A DNA stretch of 9,856 nt from Spirochaetota bacterium. Lineage in GTDB: Bacteria; Spirochaetota; Spirochaetia; Treponematales; UBA12059. Of this stretch, positions 1 through 6,211 are shown one piece after another. A program made the position numbers and the translations under genes. The stretch's first letter is position 1; each line of letters opens with the position of its first letter. The notes below the pieces were generated by a model that worked only from the letters and a program-made list of their open reading frames with translations, searched no databases and had not been told where the DNA came from. The stretch lies in the NCBI GenBank assembly GCA_022709445.1, contig JAKLIU010000054.1, positions 1-9,856 of the forward strand, given 5' to 3'.

Positions 1-636
1 GATGTCCAGCACCGGCACGAAGCCGGTCCAGCCCGGCAGGACGGCCCGCAGCCCCTCGTTAGCCGGGGAGGCGGGGTTGTCGATGTCCACCTTGACCGCG
101 TCGAACTTCTCCGGCTCCATCCCGTTGACCAGGATGACCGCGGAACCGGGACGGTCGTTCTCTATGGAGTGCAGCAGCCTGCCGCCGTCGCGGCTCCAGC
201 CGCACACGACCACGTGTCCCTTGGCCTTGATGTCTTGCAAGCCCTTGCCCTCCATGATCCGTCTCTCCACGAACAGCGACGCCACGGTGCCGGAAACCAT
301 GGCGGTGATGACGATGCCGCTCAGGATGAGGCCCATGCCCAGGAGCCTGCCGGCGTCGGTCACCGGGTAGGTGTCCCCGTAGCCGACCGTCCCGATGGTG
401 ACGACCGCCCACCAGATGGCGTCGAAGAGGCGCCTGAACATCCCGTCGCCGGAATCGCGCTCGGCGAGCCAGGCGAGCCCGCCGAAGAGCGCCACCGCGG
501 CCGCGAAGATCGCGCCCAGCGAGGCCAATCCCGAGCCGCGGATGGAAACCGCCAGGCGCCTGAGGCGCGCGCCGGCCGAACCCGTCACCGCCCTGCCGCG
601 GCTCTCGGCCGCCTCCATCACGCGCTTCTTGCCCAT
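1..636 (-). CDS. Two-TM potassium channel with RCK domain (C-terminus outside window)
   Basis: An ion channel subunit, probably K+-selective, in the inner membrane. Translating the minus strand from the ATG at 636-634 gives 212 open codons running off the window. Residues about 36-58 form a first hydrophobic helix, 73-88 the pore helix and selectivity filter (TIGTVGYGD at 80-88, the classic K+ filter), and about 97-126 the second helix. There are no S1-S4 voltage-sensor helices, so it is a two-TM channel of the MthK/GsuK sort. From about residue 141 an RCK/TrkA-N Rossmann fold begins with VVVCGWSRDG, which resembles the HVVICGW stretch of MthK as I remember it. After that strand the sequence diverges from MthK, and the expected HGD(P/A)T-like segment is not visible in the part present. 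The start has only a weak G-rich Shine-Dalgarno (640-645), and the next in-frame ATG, six codons on, is possible. The gene is divergent from the downstream operon. The channel call is secure; the ligand controlling the RCK domain is unknown. Confidence 0.9.
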   Translation of the reverse strand, partial: MGKKRVMEAAESRGRAVTGSAGARLRRLAVSIRGSGLASLGAIFAAAVALFGGLAWLAERDSGDGMFRRLFDAIWWAVVTIGTVGYGDTYPVTDAGRLLGMGLILSGIVITAMVSGTVASLFVERRIMEGKGLQDIKAKGHVVVCGWSRDGGRLLHSIENDRPGSAVILVNGMEPEKFDAVKVDIDNPASPANEGLRAVLPGWTGFVPVLDI

Positions 637-765
637 CGGTCCCCCGCTTTCCCATATCGGCATGGCCGGCCCCGTCTATGAGGGCAGTCGCTCGAGCCCG
701 CGGCCCGGTCGGGCGCCGCCGTGCGGGCCTTGCGGAAAGCGGGCTGCGCGGATAGCCTCCATCAA
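637..765. other. Divergent intergenic region
   Basis: These 129 bases separate the minus-strand channel gene from the plus-strand operon and must hold promoters for both. I see no convincing sigma-70 -35/-10 pair on either strand. The region is very GC-rich and has a possible six-base-pair stem (GGCCCG at 702-707 with CGGGCC at 724-729). An alternative pairing is GCCCGC at 696-701 with GCGGGC at 723-728. Neither has a T-tract. A TAGCCT element at 753-758 lies seven bases before the chosen ATG of the next gene. Confidence 0.5.
753..758 (+). promoter_or_regulatory. Possible -10 element of a leaderless promoter
   Basis: TAGCCT matches TAnnnT and ends seven bases before the ATG at 766, which has no recognisable Shine-Dalgarno. 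That geometry would put the transcription start at or next to the ATG. No good -35 is visible. The same arrangement occurs at 5585-5590. Confidence 0.2.
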
Positions 766-1641
766 ATGGACCATACCCTGCCCGACCAGCCCTTCGCTCC
801 CTTCCACGAGCCGTTCCCCGTTGCCGAGACCCCCCGATGGACGGTGGTTGCCAAGCCTGCCGGCATGCATTGCGCGGGCCTCGGCGGGGAGCCCGGGGGT
901 ACCCTCGTCGAGTGGGTGTTCGAGCGCTACCCGGAATGCGCCGCCGTGGCCGGCCGGGGCCGGGGCGAAGGCGGGCTCATGCACCGGCTGGACCGCGACA
1001 CGTCCGGCCTGGTCCTGTTCGCCCGCGACGGGAGCGCCTGGGAAGCGCTGACGGCCTCAGCCGCGGCGGGCCTGTTTTCCAAGCGCTACTGGGCCCTGGG
1101 GCTTCCCGGCGACGGGGGGCTGGCCGGTTCCCGGCCGCCCCTGCGCGAGCCGCCGGGAGCGGACCCGACTGCGTGGAGGGCCGCCCTCAGGAGGGGAGAA
1201 ACGGAAACGCTGGCAGCCGTCCTCTCCGGGCGCATGCTCGCGTCGCGCTTCCGGCCCTACGGCCCCGGGGCGGCCCGCGTCGCCTGCGCGTCCCCGGAGG
1301 ACCCGGTGGCGCTGCGCGGCGCCCAGGGCTCGGGCAAGGCCTGGAGCGCGGATACCTACCGGAGCGAGTTCCTGGCGGCCGAAGCCCGCGACGGCGGGGT
1401 GCTCGCGGAAGTGGGGCTGACGCGCGGCTTCAGGCACCAGGTGCGGGCCCACCTGTCCTGGCTGGGGCTCGCCCTCGCCGGGGACGCGCTGTACGGGGAG
1501 CGGGAAGACGGGCCGGACGGGGCTCCCCCGGCCGGAGCCTGCCTGTCGCTCAGGGCCTGCTCGCTCAGCTTCCCCGATCCGGACGGGGGAGGGACGGTGT
1601 CCGTCAGCTTCCCGGCCTCGCTTGCCAATACCGCCGACTGA
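766..1641 (+). CDS. RluA-family pseudouridine synthase
   Basis: Isomerises uridine to pseudouridine in structured RNA, most likely rRNA or tRNA; the target cannot be told from sequence. The 291-residue protein carries the RluA signature: VVAKPAGM near residues 27-34, HRLDRDTSG at 73-81 with the presumed catalytic Asp76, a YWALG strand after it, and RHQVRAHLSWLG followed by GDALYG near residues 222-245. All are in family order. No N-terminal S4 RNA-binding domain is present, so it is closer in architecture to RluA/TruC-type enzymes than to RluC/RluD. A roughly 60-residue, GC-rich, less conserved stretch separates the catalytic motif from the C-terminal motif. I chose ATG 766; an in-frame GTG at 721 would add 15 residues unlike the family. 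Neither has a Shine-Dalgarno, and TAGCCT lies seven bases upstream of the ATG. It is first in a plus-strand operon, 17 bases before the next gene. Confidence 0.88.
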   Translation: MDHTLPDQPFAPFHEPFPVAETPRWTVVAKPAGMHCAGLGGEPGGTLVEWVFERYPECAAVAGRGRGEGGLMHRLDRDTSGLVLFARDGSAWEALTASAAAGLFSKRYWALGLPGDGGLAGSRPPLREPPGADPTAWRAALRRGETETLAAVLSGRMLASRFRPYGPGAARVACASPEDPVALRGAQGSGKAWSADTYRSEFLAAEARDGGVLAEVGLTRGFRHQVRAHLSWLGLALAGDALYGEREDGPDGAPPAGACLSLRACSLSFPDPDGGGTVSVSFPASLANTAD

Positions 1642-1649
1642 AGGTAGGA
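1642..1649 (+). promoter_or_regulatory. Ribosome binding site setting the start at 1659
   Basis: AGGTAGGA lies nine bases before ATG 1659 and directly abuts an in-frame TTG at 1650. The spacing favours the ATG. The site starts immediately after the stop codon of the upstream pseudouridine synthase gene, consistent with one transcript. Confidence 0.6.
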
Positions 1650-1658
1650 TTGAACACC

Positions 1659-3374
1659 ATGGGTGAAACCTCCGCCTTCGAGACGCTCGTACTCGAGTTG
1701 AACGCCGACGAGCGCAACGCGCTGCTGGACCGGCTCACGCGGGCCAGCTCCGTGTCGCGCGAGCCGCTGTCGCCCGCCACGGACGCCCCCGCGGAACAGT
1801 CCGACTACGCCGCGCTCTATTCGGGGCTCGGTTTCTTCCTCAAGATCTTCATCGCGCTCAAGAGCATGGTCACCGGCGTTTCCAGGGAGACCCTGGTCAA
1901 GGAGCGCGTGGTCAGGAAGGTCGGGCACGGCGTCGAGTCGGCCTATCCCGGCCTCTACGATTCCAGGCGCAAGGTCCTCCTGGAACCCTTCAGGCGCGAG
2001 CTGGCCTCGCTGCGCGGCGCGTCCCGCTATTTCTACGAACTCCTGGACCGCACCCTGGAGAAGAGCCGCGCGCCGTTCTTCGCCTTCCTGGGCTCGCTCC
2101 AGTTCGAACGGGTGCACGAGGAGCTGTCCACGGACGCCGACCCCTTCGTCTTCGCCGAGCGCAACGCCCTGGCCGGCGACGCGGACGTGCGCACCGCGGT
2201 GAACGCCGCCTTCGAGTCAGCCTTGGCGCACATCGACGAGGACAGCCGCCGGGCCATGCTGCGGGACGTGCGGAACCTCCACGCGCTCAAGAAGCTGTCC
2301 GGTTTCCTGTTCGACCGCCTCATCGGCGGCTACCAGGGTTCGCAGTCCGGCCGCAAGGAGCTCTCGCTCTACGCCGTGTCGGAGCAGATGGACGAGCTGT
2401 CCACCATCCTGGCCTCCCTCGACCCGCCTTCGCCCAAGCTGATGGAAGCCATACTGGCCTTCTCCATGGGCGAGGACCTGGGCTCGACCGATTTCGACCT
2501 GGAGGAGGCCGTCGCGCGGGAGCTGGCCGCCGCCGAGAAGGCCCTGGGCGTGATCCGGGCCTTCAACGCCACCGTCCCCATGGCCGCGCTGGTGCGGCTG
2601 GCCTTCGACGATCCCAACCGTCCCGTCGGCAGGATGGCGGGGGGCGAGGATTGGTTCGCCCTGTTCAAGGCCTACTGGAAGGAGCGCATCGACCGCAGGT
2701 TCCAGCGCTGGTCGGCGGAGCGCAGGGTGGCCCAGCTGGAGGCCGAGGTGAGGCTCCTGGTGGGCGCGAACCCGCCCAGCATGCTGGAGTACGTTTCCCA
2801 GGCCGGGGCCGAGAACGTGCCGCCGGTGCGCTTCGCCCTCGCGCTCAGGCTCCTGGAGGCCTTCTACCAGCAGGTGTTCCTGCGGGACATCAACCGGGTG
2901 CTCAAGGTGGTGCTCCTGGAGGGCGAGTTCTACAAGCGCGACAACCGCGTGGACTTCACCGATTCCTACAACGCGATTCTCCAGACCGGCGACGCGCTCA
3001 AGCTCCTGGACCGCCGCGTCAGCCCGGACGGGGAGCTCGGCGCGGCCTGGCACTACGCCAAGACCGAGCTCATCCCCCTGCAGATCAAGAAGCGCAAGGT
3101 GGAGTCAGCGGTGCTGGCGGCCGACACGGAGGCCGAGGCCATCATACGCAAGGCCACGGACGCCATGTCCCGCATGCAGCTGATCATCCGGGGCATCCTG
3201 GCGGGCGAGGCGAGGGGCCGTTACGATTCCCTTTCCAACCTGTCCAGGATGGAAGGCAAGGCCAACAAGGACTTCCTCAAGGCCCTGGAGCAGGCCAAGG
3301 ACAAGTTCGAGAAGGCGGTCTACCTCCTGGGCGAGCTGTCCCGCGCCGCCCTGAGCGCCAACGACCAGGTGTAG
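1659..3374 (+). CDS. DUF5312-like spirochaetal protein of unknown function
   Basis: A 571-residue, highly charged, largely alpha-helical protein with no signal peptide. I assign it from memory to the DUF5312 type found in treponemes and relatives; no function is known to me. The N-terminal 50 residues are polar and partly low-complexity. A conserved-looking segment follows (about 52-90, YSGLGFFLKIFIALKSMVTG and onward), hydrophobic enough to be amphipathic but too interrupted by lysines for a clear membrane helix. The middle (about 265-300) is acidic. The C-terminal 120 residues contain long helices rich in Lys, Glu and Ala that could form a coiled coil. No catalytic motif is apparent. It sits between a pseudouridine synthase gene and a YfiH-family gene, with three bases before the latter, so it is probably co-transcribed with them. 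The gene is certain; the family name is likely but unverified. Confidence 0.85.
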   Translation: MGETSAFETLVLELNADERNALLDRLTRASSVSREPLSPATDAPAEQSDYAALYSGLGFFLKIFIALKSMVTGVSRETLVKERVVRKVGHGVESAYPGLYDSRRKVLLEPFRRELASLRGASRYFYELLDRTLEKSRAPFFAFLGSLQFERVHEELSTDADPFVFAERNALAGDADVRTAVNAAFESALAHIDEDSRRAMLRDVRNLHALKKLSGFLFDRLIGGYQGSQSGRKELSLYAVSEQMDELSTILASLDPPSPKLMEAILAFSMGEDLGSTDFDLEEAVARELAAAEKALGVIRAFNATVPMAALVRLAFDDPNRPVGRMAGGEDWFALFKAYWKERIDRRFQRWSAERRVAQLEAEVRLLVGANPPSMLEYVSQAGAENVPPVRFALALRLLEAFYQQVFLRDINRVLKVVLLEGEFYKRDNRVDFTDSYNAILQTGDALKLLDRRVSPDGELGAAWHYAKTELIPLQIKKRKVESAVLAADTEAEAIIRKATDAMSRMQLIIRGILAGEARGRYDSLSNLSRMEGKANKDFLKALEQAKDKFEKAVYLLGELSRAALSANDQV

Positions 3375-3377
3375 GCC

Positions 3378-4133
3378 GTGGTTCCCCGCTCCTGTTCCGT
3401 GTTCGAGCGCGCCTCCCCGGAGGATGCGCGGCTCGAACTGGACCTGCCGGGAGGGCATGCTCGGGCCCCGCGGGCCTTCCTGAGCCCCCGATCCGCCGGG
3501 GACATGGCGTACCGCCCGGGAGCGGGCAACCCCCTGCGCGATGCATGGCTGTCCTCCGCCGGCTTCGATCCGGGCTCGATGCTCGCGGTCATCCTGGCCC
3601 ATTCCCGGCGCGTCGAGTGCGTCCGGAGTCCCGGGGAACTGGCCGGGGTGGAATCCGACGGCATCGTCACGGACAATCCGGGGGCCTGCGCCGTGGTCAC
3701 CGTGGCCGACTGCATGCCCATCTTCCTCTTCGACCCGGATTCCGGAGCCTTCGAGGTCCTGCACTCCGGATGGAAGGGCACCGGCATCCTGTCGACGGCG
3801 GTGGCCCTGATGGCGGAGCGCTTCGGTTCGCGGCCCGGCCGGCTGTCGGTCTGCCTGGGACCGGCCATCGGGCCATGCTGCTACCCGGTGCCGGAGGAAC
3901 GGGCCCGGGCCTTCGCCGCCGAGTTCGGCGACGCCGCCGTGTCCCGGGAAGGAGGCCTCCCCCGGCTGGACCTCCGCGCGGCCAACCTGGCGCTGGCCGA
4001 GTCCCTGGGCATCGCAACGCTTTCCGCGGCCGCCGAGTGCACCGCTTGCGAACCGCGCCTCGGGTCGTATCGCCGGCAGGGCGCCGGTTGTTTCACCCGC
4101 ATGGCCGCGGCGATAGGATACCCCTCGACATGA
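3378..4133 (+). CDS. pgeF: YfiH/LACC1-family (PgeF-type) enzyme
   Basis: A member of the YfiH/DUF152/LACC1 family, whose characterised members are zinc-dependent purine nucleoside-processing enzymes (phosphorylase and deaminase activities on adenosine and inosine). E. coli YfiH is also linked to peptidoglycan editing. The 251-residue length is normal. Expected zinc ligands are visible: His75 in LAHSRR, Cys112 in VADCMP, and His129 in HSGWKGTG. GPAIGPCCYPV at about 161-171 and the C-terminal CTAC...SYRRQGAGCFTR block complete the family pattern. The first 45 residues are less typical. The start is GTG 3378, only three bases after the upstream stop, with AGGTG (3367-3371) as Shine-Dalgarno; the next in-frame GTG (3399) would shorten it by seven residues. 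Its stop overlaps the ATG of the OmpA-like gene, implying translational coupling. A peptidoglycan-editing role would suit that neighbour, but that is inference. Confidence 0.88.
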   Translation: MVPRSCSVFERASPEDARLELDLPGGHARAPRAFLSPRSAGDMAYRPGAGNPLRDAWLSSAGFDPGSMLAVILAHSRRVECVRSPGELAGVESDGIVTDNPGACAVVTVADCMPIFLFDPDSGAFEVLHSGWKGTGILSTAVALMAERFGSRPGRLSVCLGPAIGPCCYPVPEERARAFAAEFGDAAVSREGGLPRLDLRAANLALAESLGIATLSAAAECTACEPRLGSYRRQGAGCFTRMAAAIGYPST

Positions 4134-5545
4134 AACGATCCATCCCGCTCGCCTGGCTCGCGCTGATCCTCGCATCCCCCGCCCCGGCCCAGGACTCCGG
4201 TCTGACCGATGCATCCGGCGCCCTCCTGCCATTCACCCCGCCTTCCGGCAGGATCGTGGTATCCGAGCGCTCCGATTTCTCCAAGTACGCGAACGGAGCC
4301 TACCTGGGGCACGTCTACCGCGAGGCCAGGCTGGAGCTGGAACGGGAGAGCCTGCCCGACGGCTCGGCGCGCTACCGGGGCGAGGCCCTGGTGCTGGAAG
4401 AGACCATGCACGACCTGCGCAGCGCGGCGCGCCGCATCGACGGGGCGGTGCCGGTGGAGTTCGTGCAGCCGGTCTCCGGCGCGCTCAGGTTCACCGAGGA
4501 CAACGGGTACCCCATACTGCGCGGCGTGCCCGCCTCTCCCCCGGCCGCGGCCAGGGTCGGTGCGCGCTGGATGGCCGAGGCATCGGTGGTGGTGCGCCCG
4601 GACCCGGCCGCGCCAGCCACGCGCATCCCGGTGCTGGTCGAGTACGAATTCCTGGGGGCATCGACCTGGGAGGGAAGGCCTGCCCTGGCCATCAGGGGGC
4701 GCTACGCCATACGCTACCGGGGCGGCGACCGGGCCGGCGACCCATCCATGACCGGGGCGAGCGGGACGCGGACCGCGGACATCCTGATAGACCCGGTCGA
4801 CGGCTCCACGCTCTTCATACGGGAGAGCGTGGACGAGACCTTCACTTATGCAGGGGGCAGGAGCATACGGCTCAAGGGTTTCATCCTGCATTTCCACAAG
4901 GGCAGCCTGCCCGGCGACCGTGACGCGGTGGCGACCCTGCTCGGCGGGACCGCCGGCACGGGAAGCCCGGCGGCGACCGGTTCAATGCCGTCCGGCGCGG
5001 CGCCGGGAGGCGCGGCCCAGGGATCTCCCACGGCCGGCGGATCAGCCTCCGTCGGGGTAACAACGGCTCCGGGCACGACGACTCCGGGCACGACGACTCC
5101 GGGCACGACGGCCGGCCAGCCTCCGGGCACGGCGACTGTCCCCGGCCCGGCGGGTTCGTCCCCCGGCCCGGCCGCTCCCTACGAGCTGGCCCGGAGCGAT
5201 CGCGGCGTGGTGCTCCTGCTCTACGACCTGCGCTTCGAGGCGGACAGCGACCGGCTCCTCCCGGGGGAAGCCTCCCGACTGGACGCCATCGCCGCGGCCC
5301 TCGCCCGCATACCGGACCGCAGCTTCCTGGTGGAGGGCCACGCGGCCGACCTGGGGAAGCCCGCCGGCCAGTACCAGCTCTCCGAGGCCCGCGCCAAGCG
5401 CATCGTGGACGAGCTGGTGGCCCGCGGCCTGCCCGCCCCGCGCTTCCGCTGGCGGGGCCTGGGCGCCGACAGCCCCATAGCGCCCAACGACACCGAGCAG
5501 GGGCGGGCCCGCAACCGGCGCGTGGAGATCACCGTCCTGGACTGA
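4130..5545 (+). CDS. Secreted OmpA-C-domain protein
   Basis: A 471-residue exported protein expected to bind peptidoglycan in the periplasm. It begins with a signal peptide (MKR, hydrophobic core to about residue 17, likely cleavage after APA20). There is no lipobox Cys, so it is not a lipoprotein. Residues about 25-265 form a beta-rich domain that I do not recognise. Residues about 275-350 are a Gly/Ala/Pro/Thr-rich linker including PGTTT repeats. Residues about 357-471 are an OmpA/MotB-like domain: LRFEADSDRLLP, VEGHAADLG, YQLSEARAKRIVDEL, and a final NRRVEITVL. The Asp in HAADLG and the Arg in LSEARA match the diaminopimelate-contacting pair of this fold. The ATG overlaps the previous stop (ATGA), so it is coupled to the YfiH-family gene and ends the operon. 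An anchor between cell wall and envelope is likely; the N-terminal domain's partner is unknown. Confidence 0.9.
   Translation: MKRSIPLAWLALILASPAPAQDSGLTDASGALLPFTPPSGRIVVSERSDFSKYANGAYLGHVYREARLELERESLPDGSARYRGEALVLEETMHDLRSAARRIDGAVPVEFVQPVSGALRFTEDNGYPILRGVPASPPAAARVGARWMAEASVVVRPDPAAPATRIPVLVEYEFLGASTWEGRPALAIRGRYAIRYRGGDRAGDPSMTGASGTRTADILIDPVDGSTLFIRESVDETFTYAGGRSIRLKGFILHFHKGSLPGDRDAVATLLGGTAGTGSPAATGSMPSGAAPGGAAQGSPTAGGSASVGVTTAPGTTTPGTTTPGTTAGQPPGTATVPGPAGSSPGPAAPYELARSDRGVVLLLYDLRFEADSDRLLPGEASRLDAIAAALARIPDRSFLVEGHAADLGKPAGQYQLSEARAKRIVDELVARGLPAPRFRWRGLGADSPIAPNDTEQGRARNRRVEITVLD
5067..5110 (+). repeat. 15-bp tandem repeat encoding a PGTTT linker
   Basis: The unit CTCCGGGCACGACGA occurs at 5067-5081 and 5082-5096, with a third copy at 5097-5110 missing only its last base. 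A degenerate fourth copy lies at 5121-5135. It encodes repeated PGTTT in the linker between the two domains of the OmpA-like protein. The copies are nearly identical, as expected of a slippage-prone tract; since the unit is a multiple of three, copy-number change would alter linker length without a frameshift. Confidence 0.85.
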
Positions 5546-5561
5546 GCGGAACGACTCCGCT
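5545..5561 (+). terminator. Short hairpin after the first operon, weak terminator candidate
   Basis: AGCGGA pairs with TCCGCT across the five-base loop ACGAC, directly at the stop codon of the OmpA-like gene. It is followed by TTGCGCCTTT, not a proper T-tract, so intrinsic termination would be weak at best. Confidence 0.3.
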
Positions 5562-5590
5562 TGCGCCTTTCCCGTGCGCGGCGTTAGAGT
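5561..5590 (+). promoter_or_regulatory. Candidate promoter of the radical SAM operon
   Basis: TTGCGC (5561-5566) could be a poor -35 and TAGAGT (5585-5590) a -10 (four of six consensus positions), spaced 18 bases. The -10 ends six bases before the ATG at 5597 and there is no Shine-Dalgarno, so a transcript would start at or beside the ATG. This is the only plausible promoter in the 51-base gap, which is the only gap in the plus-strand gene run longer than 20 bases. Confidence 0.35.
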
Positions 5591-5596
5591 GTCGCC

Positions 5597-6211
5597 ATGA
5601 AGCTACGAGAGTACACGCGCCGGTACGCCCTGTCGGGCGCGGGTGCAGCCAACCTGGCCGTCGCGGCGGTCGCCGGCGCCGTCCTGTGGATGTCCGCGAG
5701 CCCGGCCGCCGGAATTCTCGCGGCGGTCGGAGCCTACGCGGTCATCTTCGTCCTGGCCCTGGCGACCGGGATCGGCCCGAAGGCGGCCGCGGCCGAGGCG
5801 GGACGCAGGGCCGCGCTGGCCGGCAGGGAGCGCCTGGAGGCGGCCCGAAAGGACGCCCTCAGGCTCGCCGCCCTGCGGGTGCCCGATCCGGGGATCAAGT
5901 CCCTCGTCGAGCTGGCCGGGCTCAAGGCAGGCTCCTACCTGGCCGCCTGCGCCCGCTCCGGATCGCGCGATCCACGGGCCGAGGCCGCGATCGCCGACTG
6001 CCTGGAGCTGGCCGACGCCTGGCTCAAGGAACTGGACGACTCCGCGGTGGAGCGTCGCTTCCGCCTGCCCGACGACGACCCCTTCGCCGACGGCAGGGAG
6101 CGCGTGGCGGCCGGTCTCAGGGACCGCGTCGCGATCCTGGACAAGGCCGCCCTCGACCTGGACGGGGGCCTCGGGCGCGAAGACCGCGTTTCCATCAAGG
6201 AGCAGCTATGA
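5597..6211 (+). CDS. Small two-helix membrane protein, possibly XpaC-like
   Basis: A 204-residue protein with a basic N-terminus (MKLREYTRRY), two hydrophobic helices at about 13-34 and 36-59, and a roughly 140-residue charged helical domain expected in the cytoplasm. The topology, length and position of the helices resemble XpaC (the so-called 5-bromo-4-chloroindolyl phosphate hydrolysis protein family), but I see no decisive motif and offer this as a weak suggestion. The companion TelA often found with XpaC is absent from the window. The C-terminal domain has repeated Ala/Leu/Asp-rich helices and ends in KEQL. It is the first gene after a 51-base gap, probably the operon leader. Its stop overlaps the ATG of the DUF2207-like gene (ATGA), and AAGGAG inside its last codons serves that next gene, so the two are translationally coupled. 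Confidence 0.8.
   Translation: MKLREYTRRYALSGAGAANLAVAAVAGAVLWMSASPAAGILAAVGAYAVIFVLALATGIGPKAAAAEAGRRAALAGRERLEAARKDALRLAALRVPDPGIKSLVELAGLKAGSYLAACARSGSRDPRAEAAIADCLELADAWLKELDDSAVERRFRLPDDDPFADGRERVAAGLRDRVAILDKAALDLDGGLGREDRVSIKEQL
6197..6202 (+). promoter_or_regulatory. Ribosome binding site for the DUF2207-like gene
   Basis: AAGGAG, a near-ideal Shine-Dalgarno, lies five bases before ATG 6208 and inside the end of the preceding gene. It fixes the start of the DUF2207-like protein in front of its signal sequence. Confidence 0.75.

Noticed and set aside
696..729. Intergenic hairpin as terminator or riboswitch
   Set aside because: Competing six-base-pair stems in very GC-rich DNA with no T-tract or recognisable aptamer are expected by chance.
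837..1658. N-terminal extension of the DUF5312-like protein
   Set aside because: The frame stays open upstream only because of high GC. It is Arg/Gly/Pro-rich and overlaps the pseudouridine synthase, which has clear motifs; ATG 1659 has a well-spaced Shine-Dalgarno.
2651..4129. N-terminal extension of the OmpA-like protein
   Set aside because: The open frame upstream overlaps two real genes and would bury the signal peptide that begins exactly at ATG 4130.
5597..6211. Firm XpaC assignment
   Set aside because: Only size and two N-terminal helices agree; no motif was recognised and no TelA neighbour is present, so it is kept as a suggestion.
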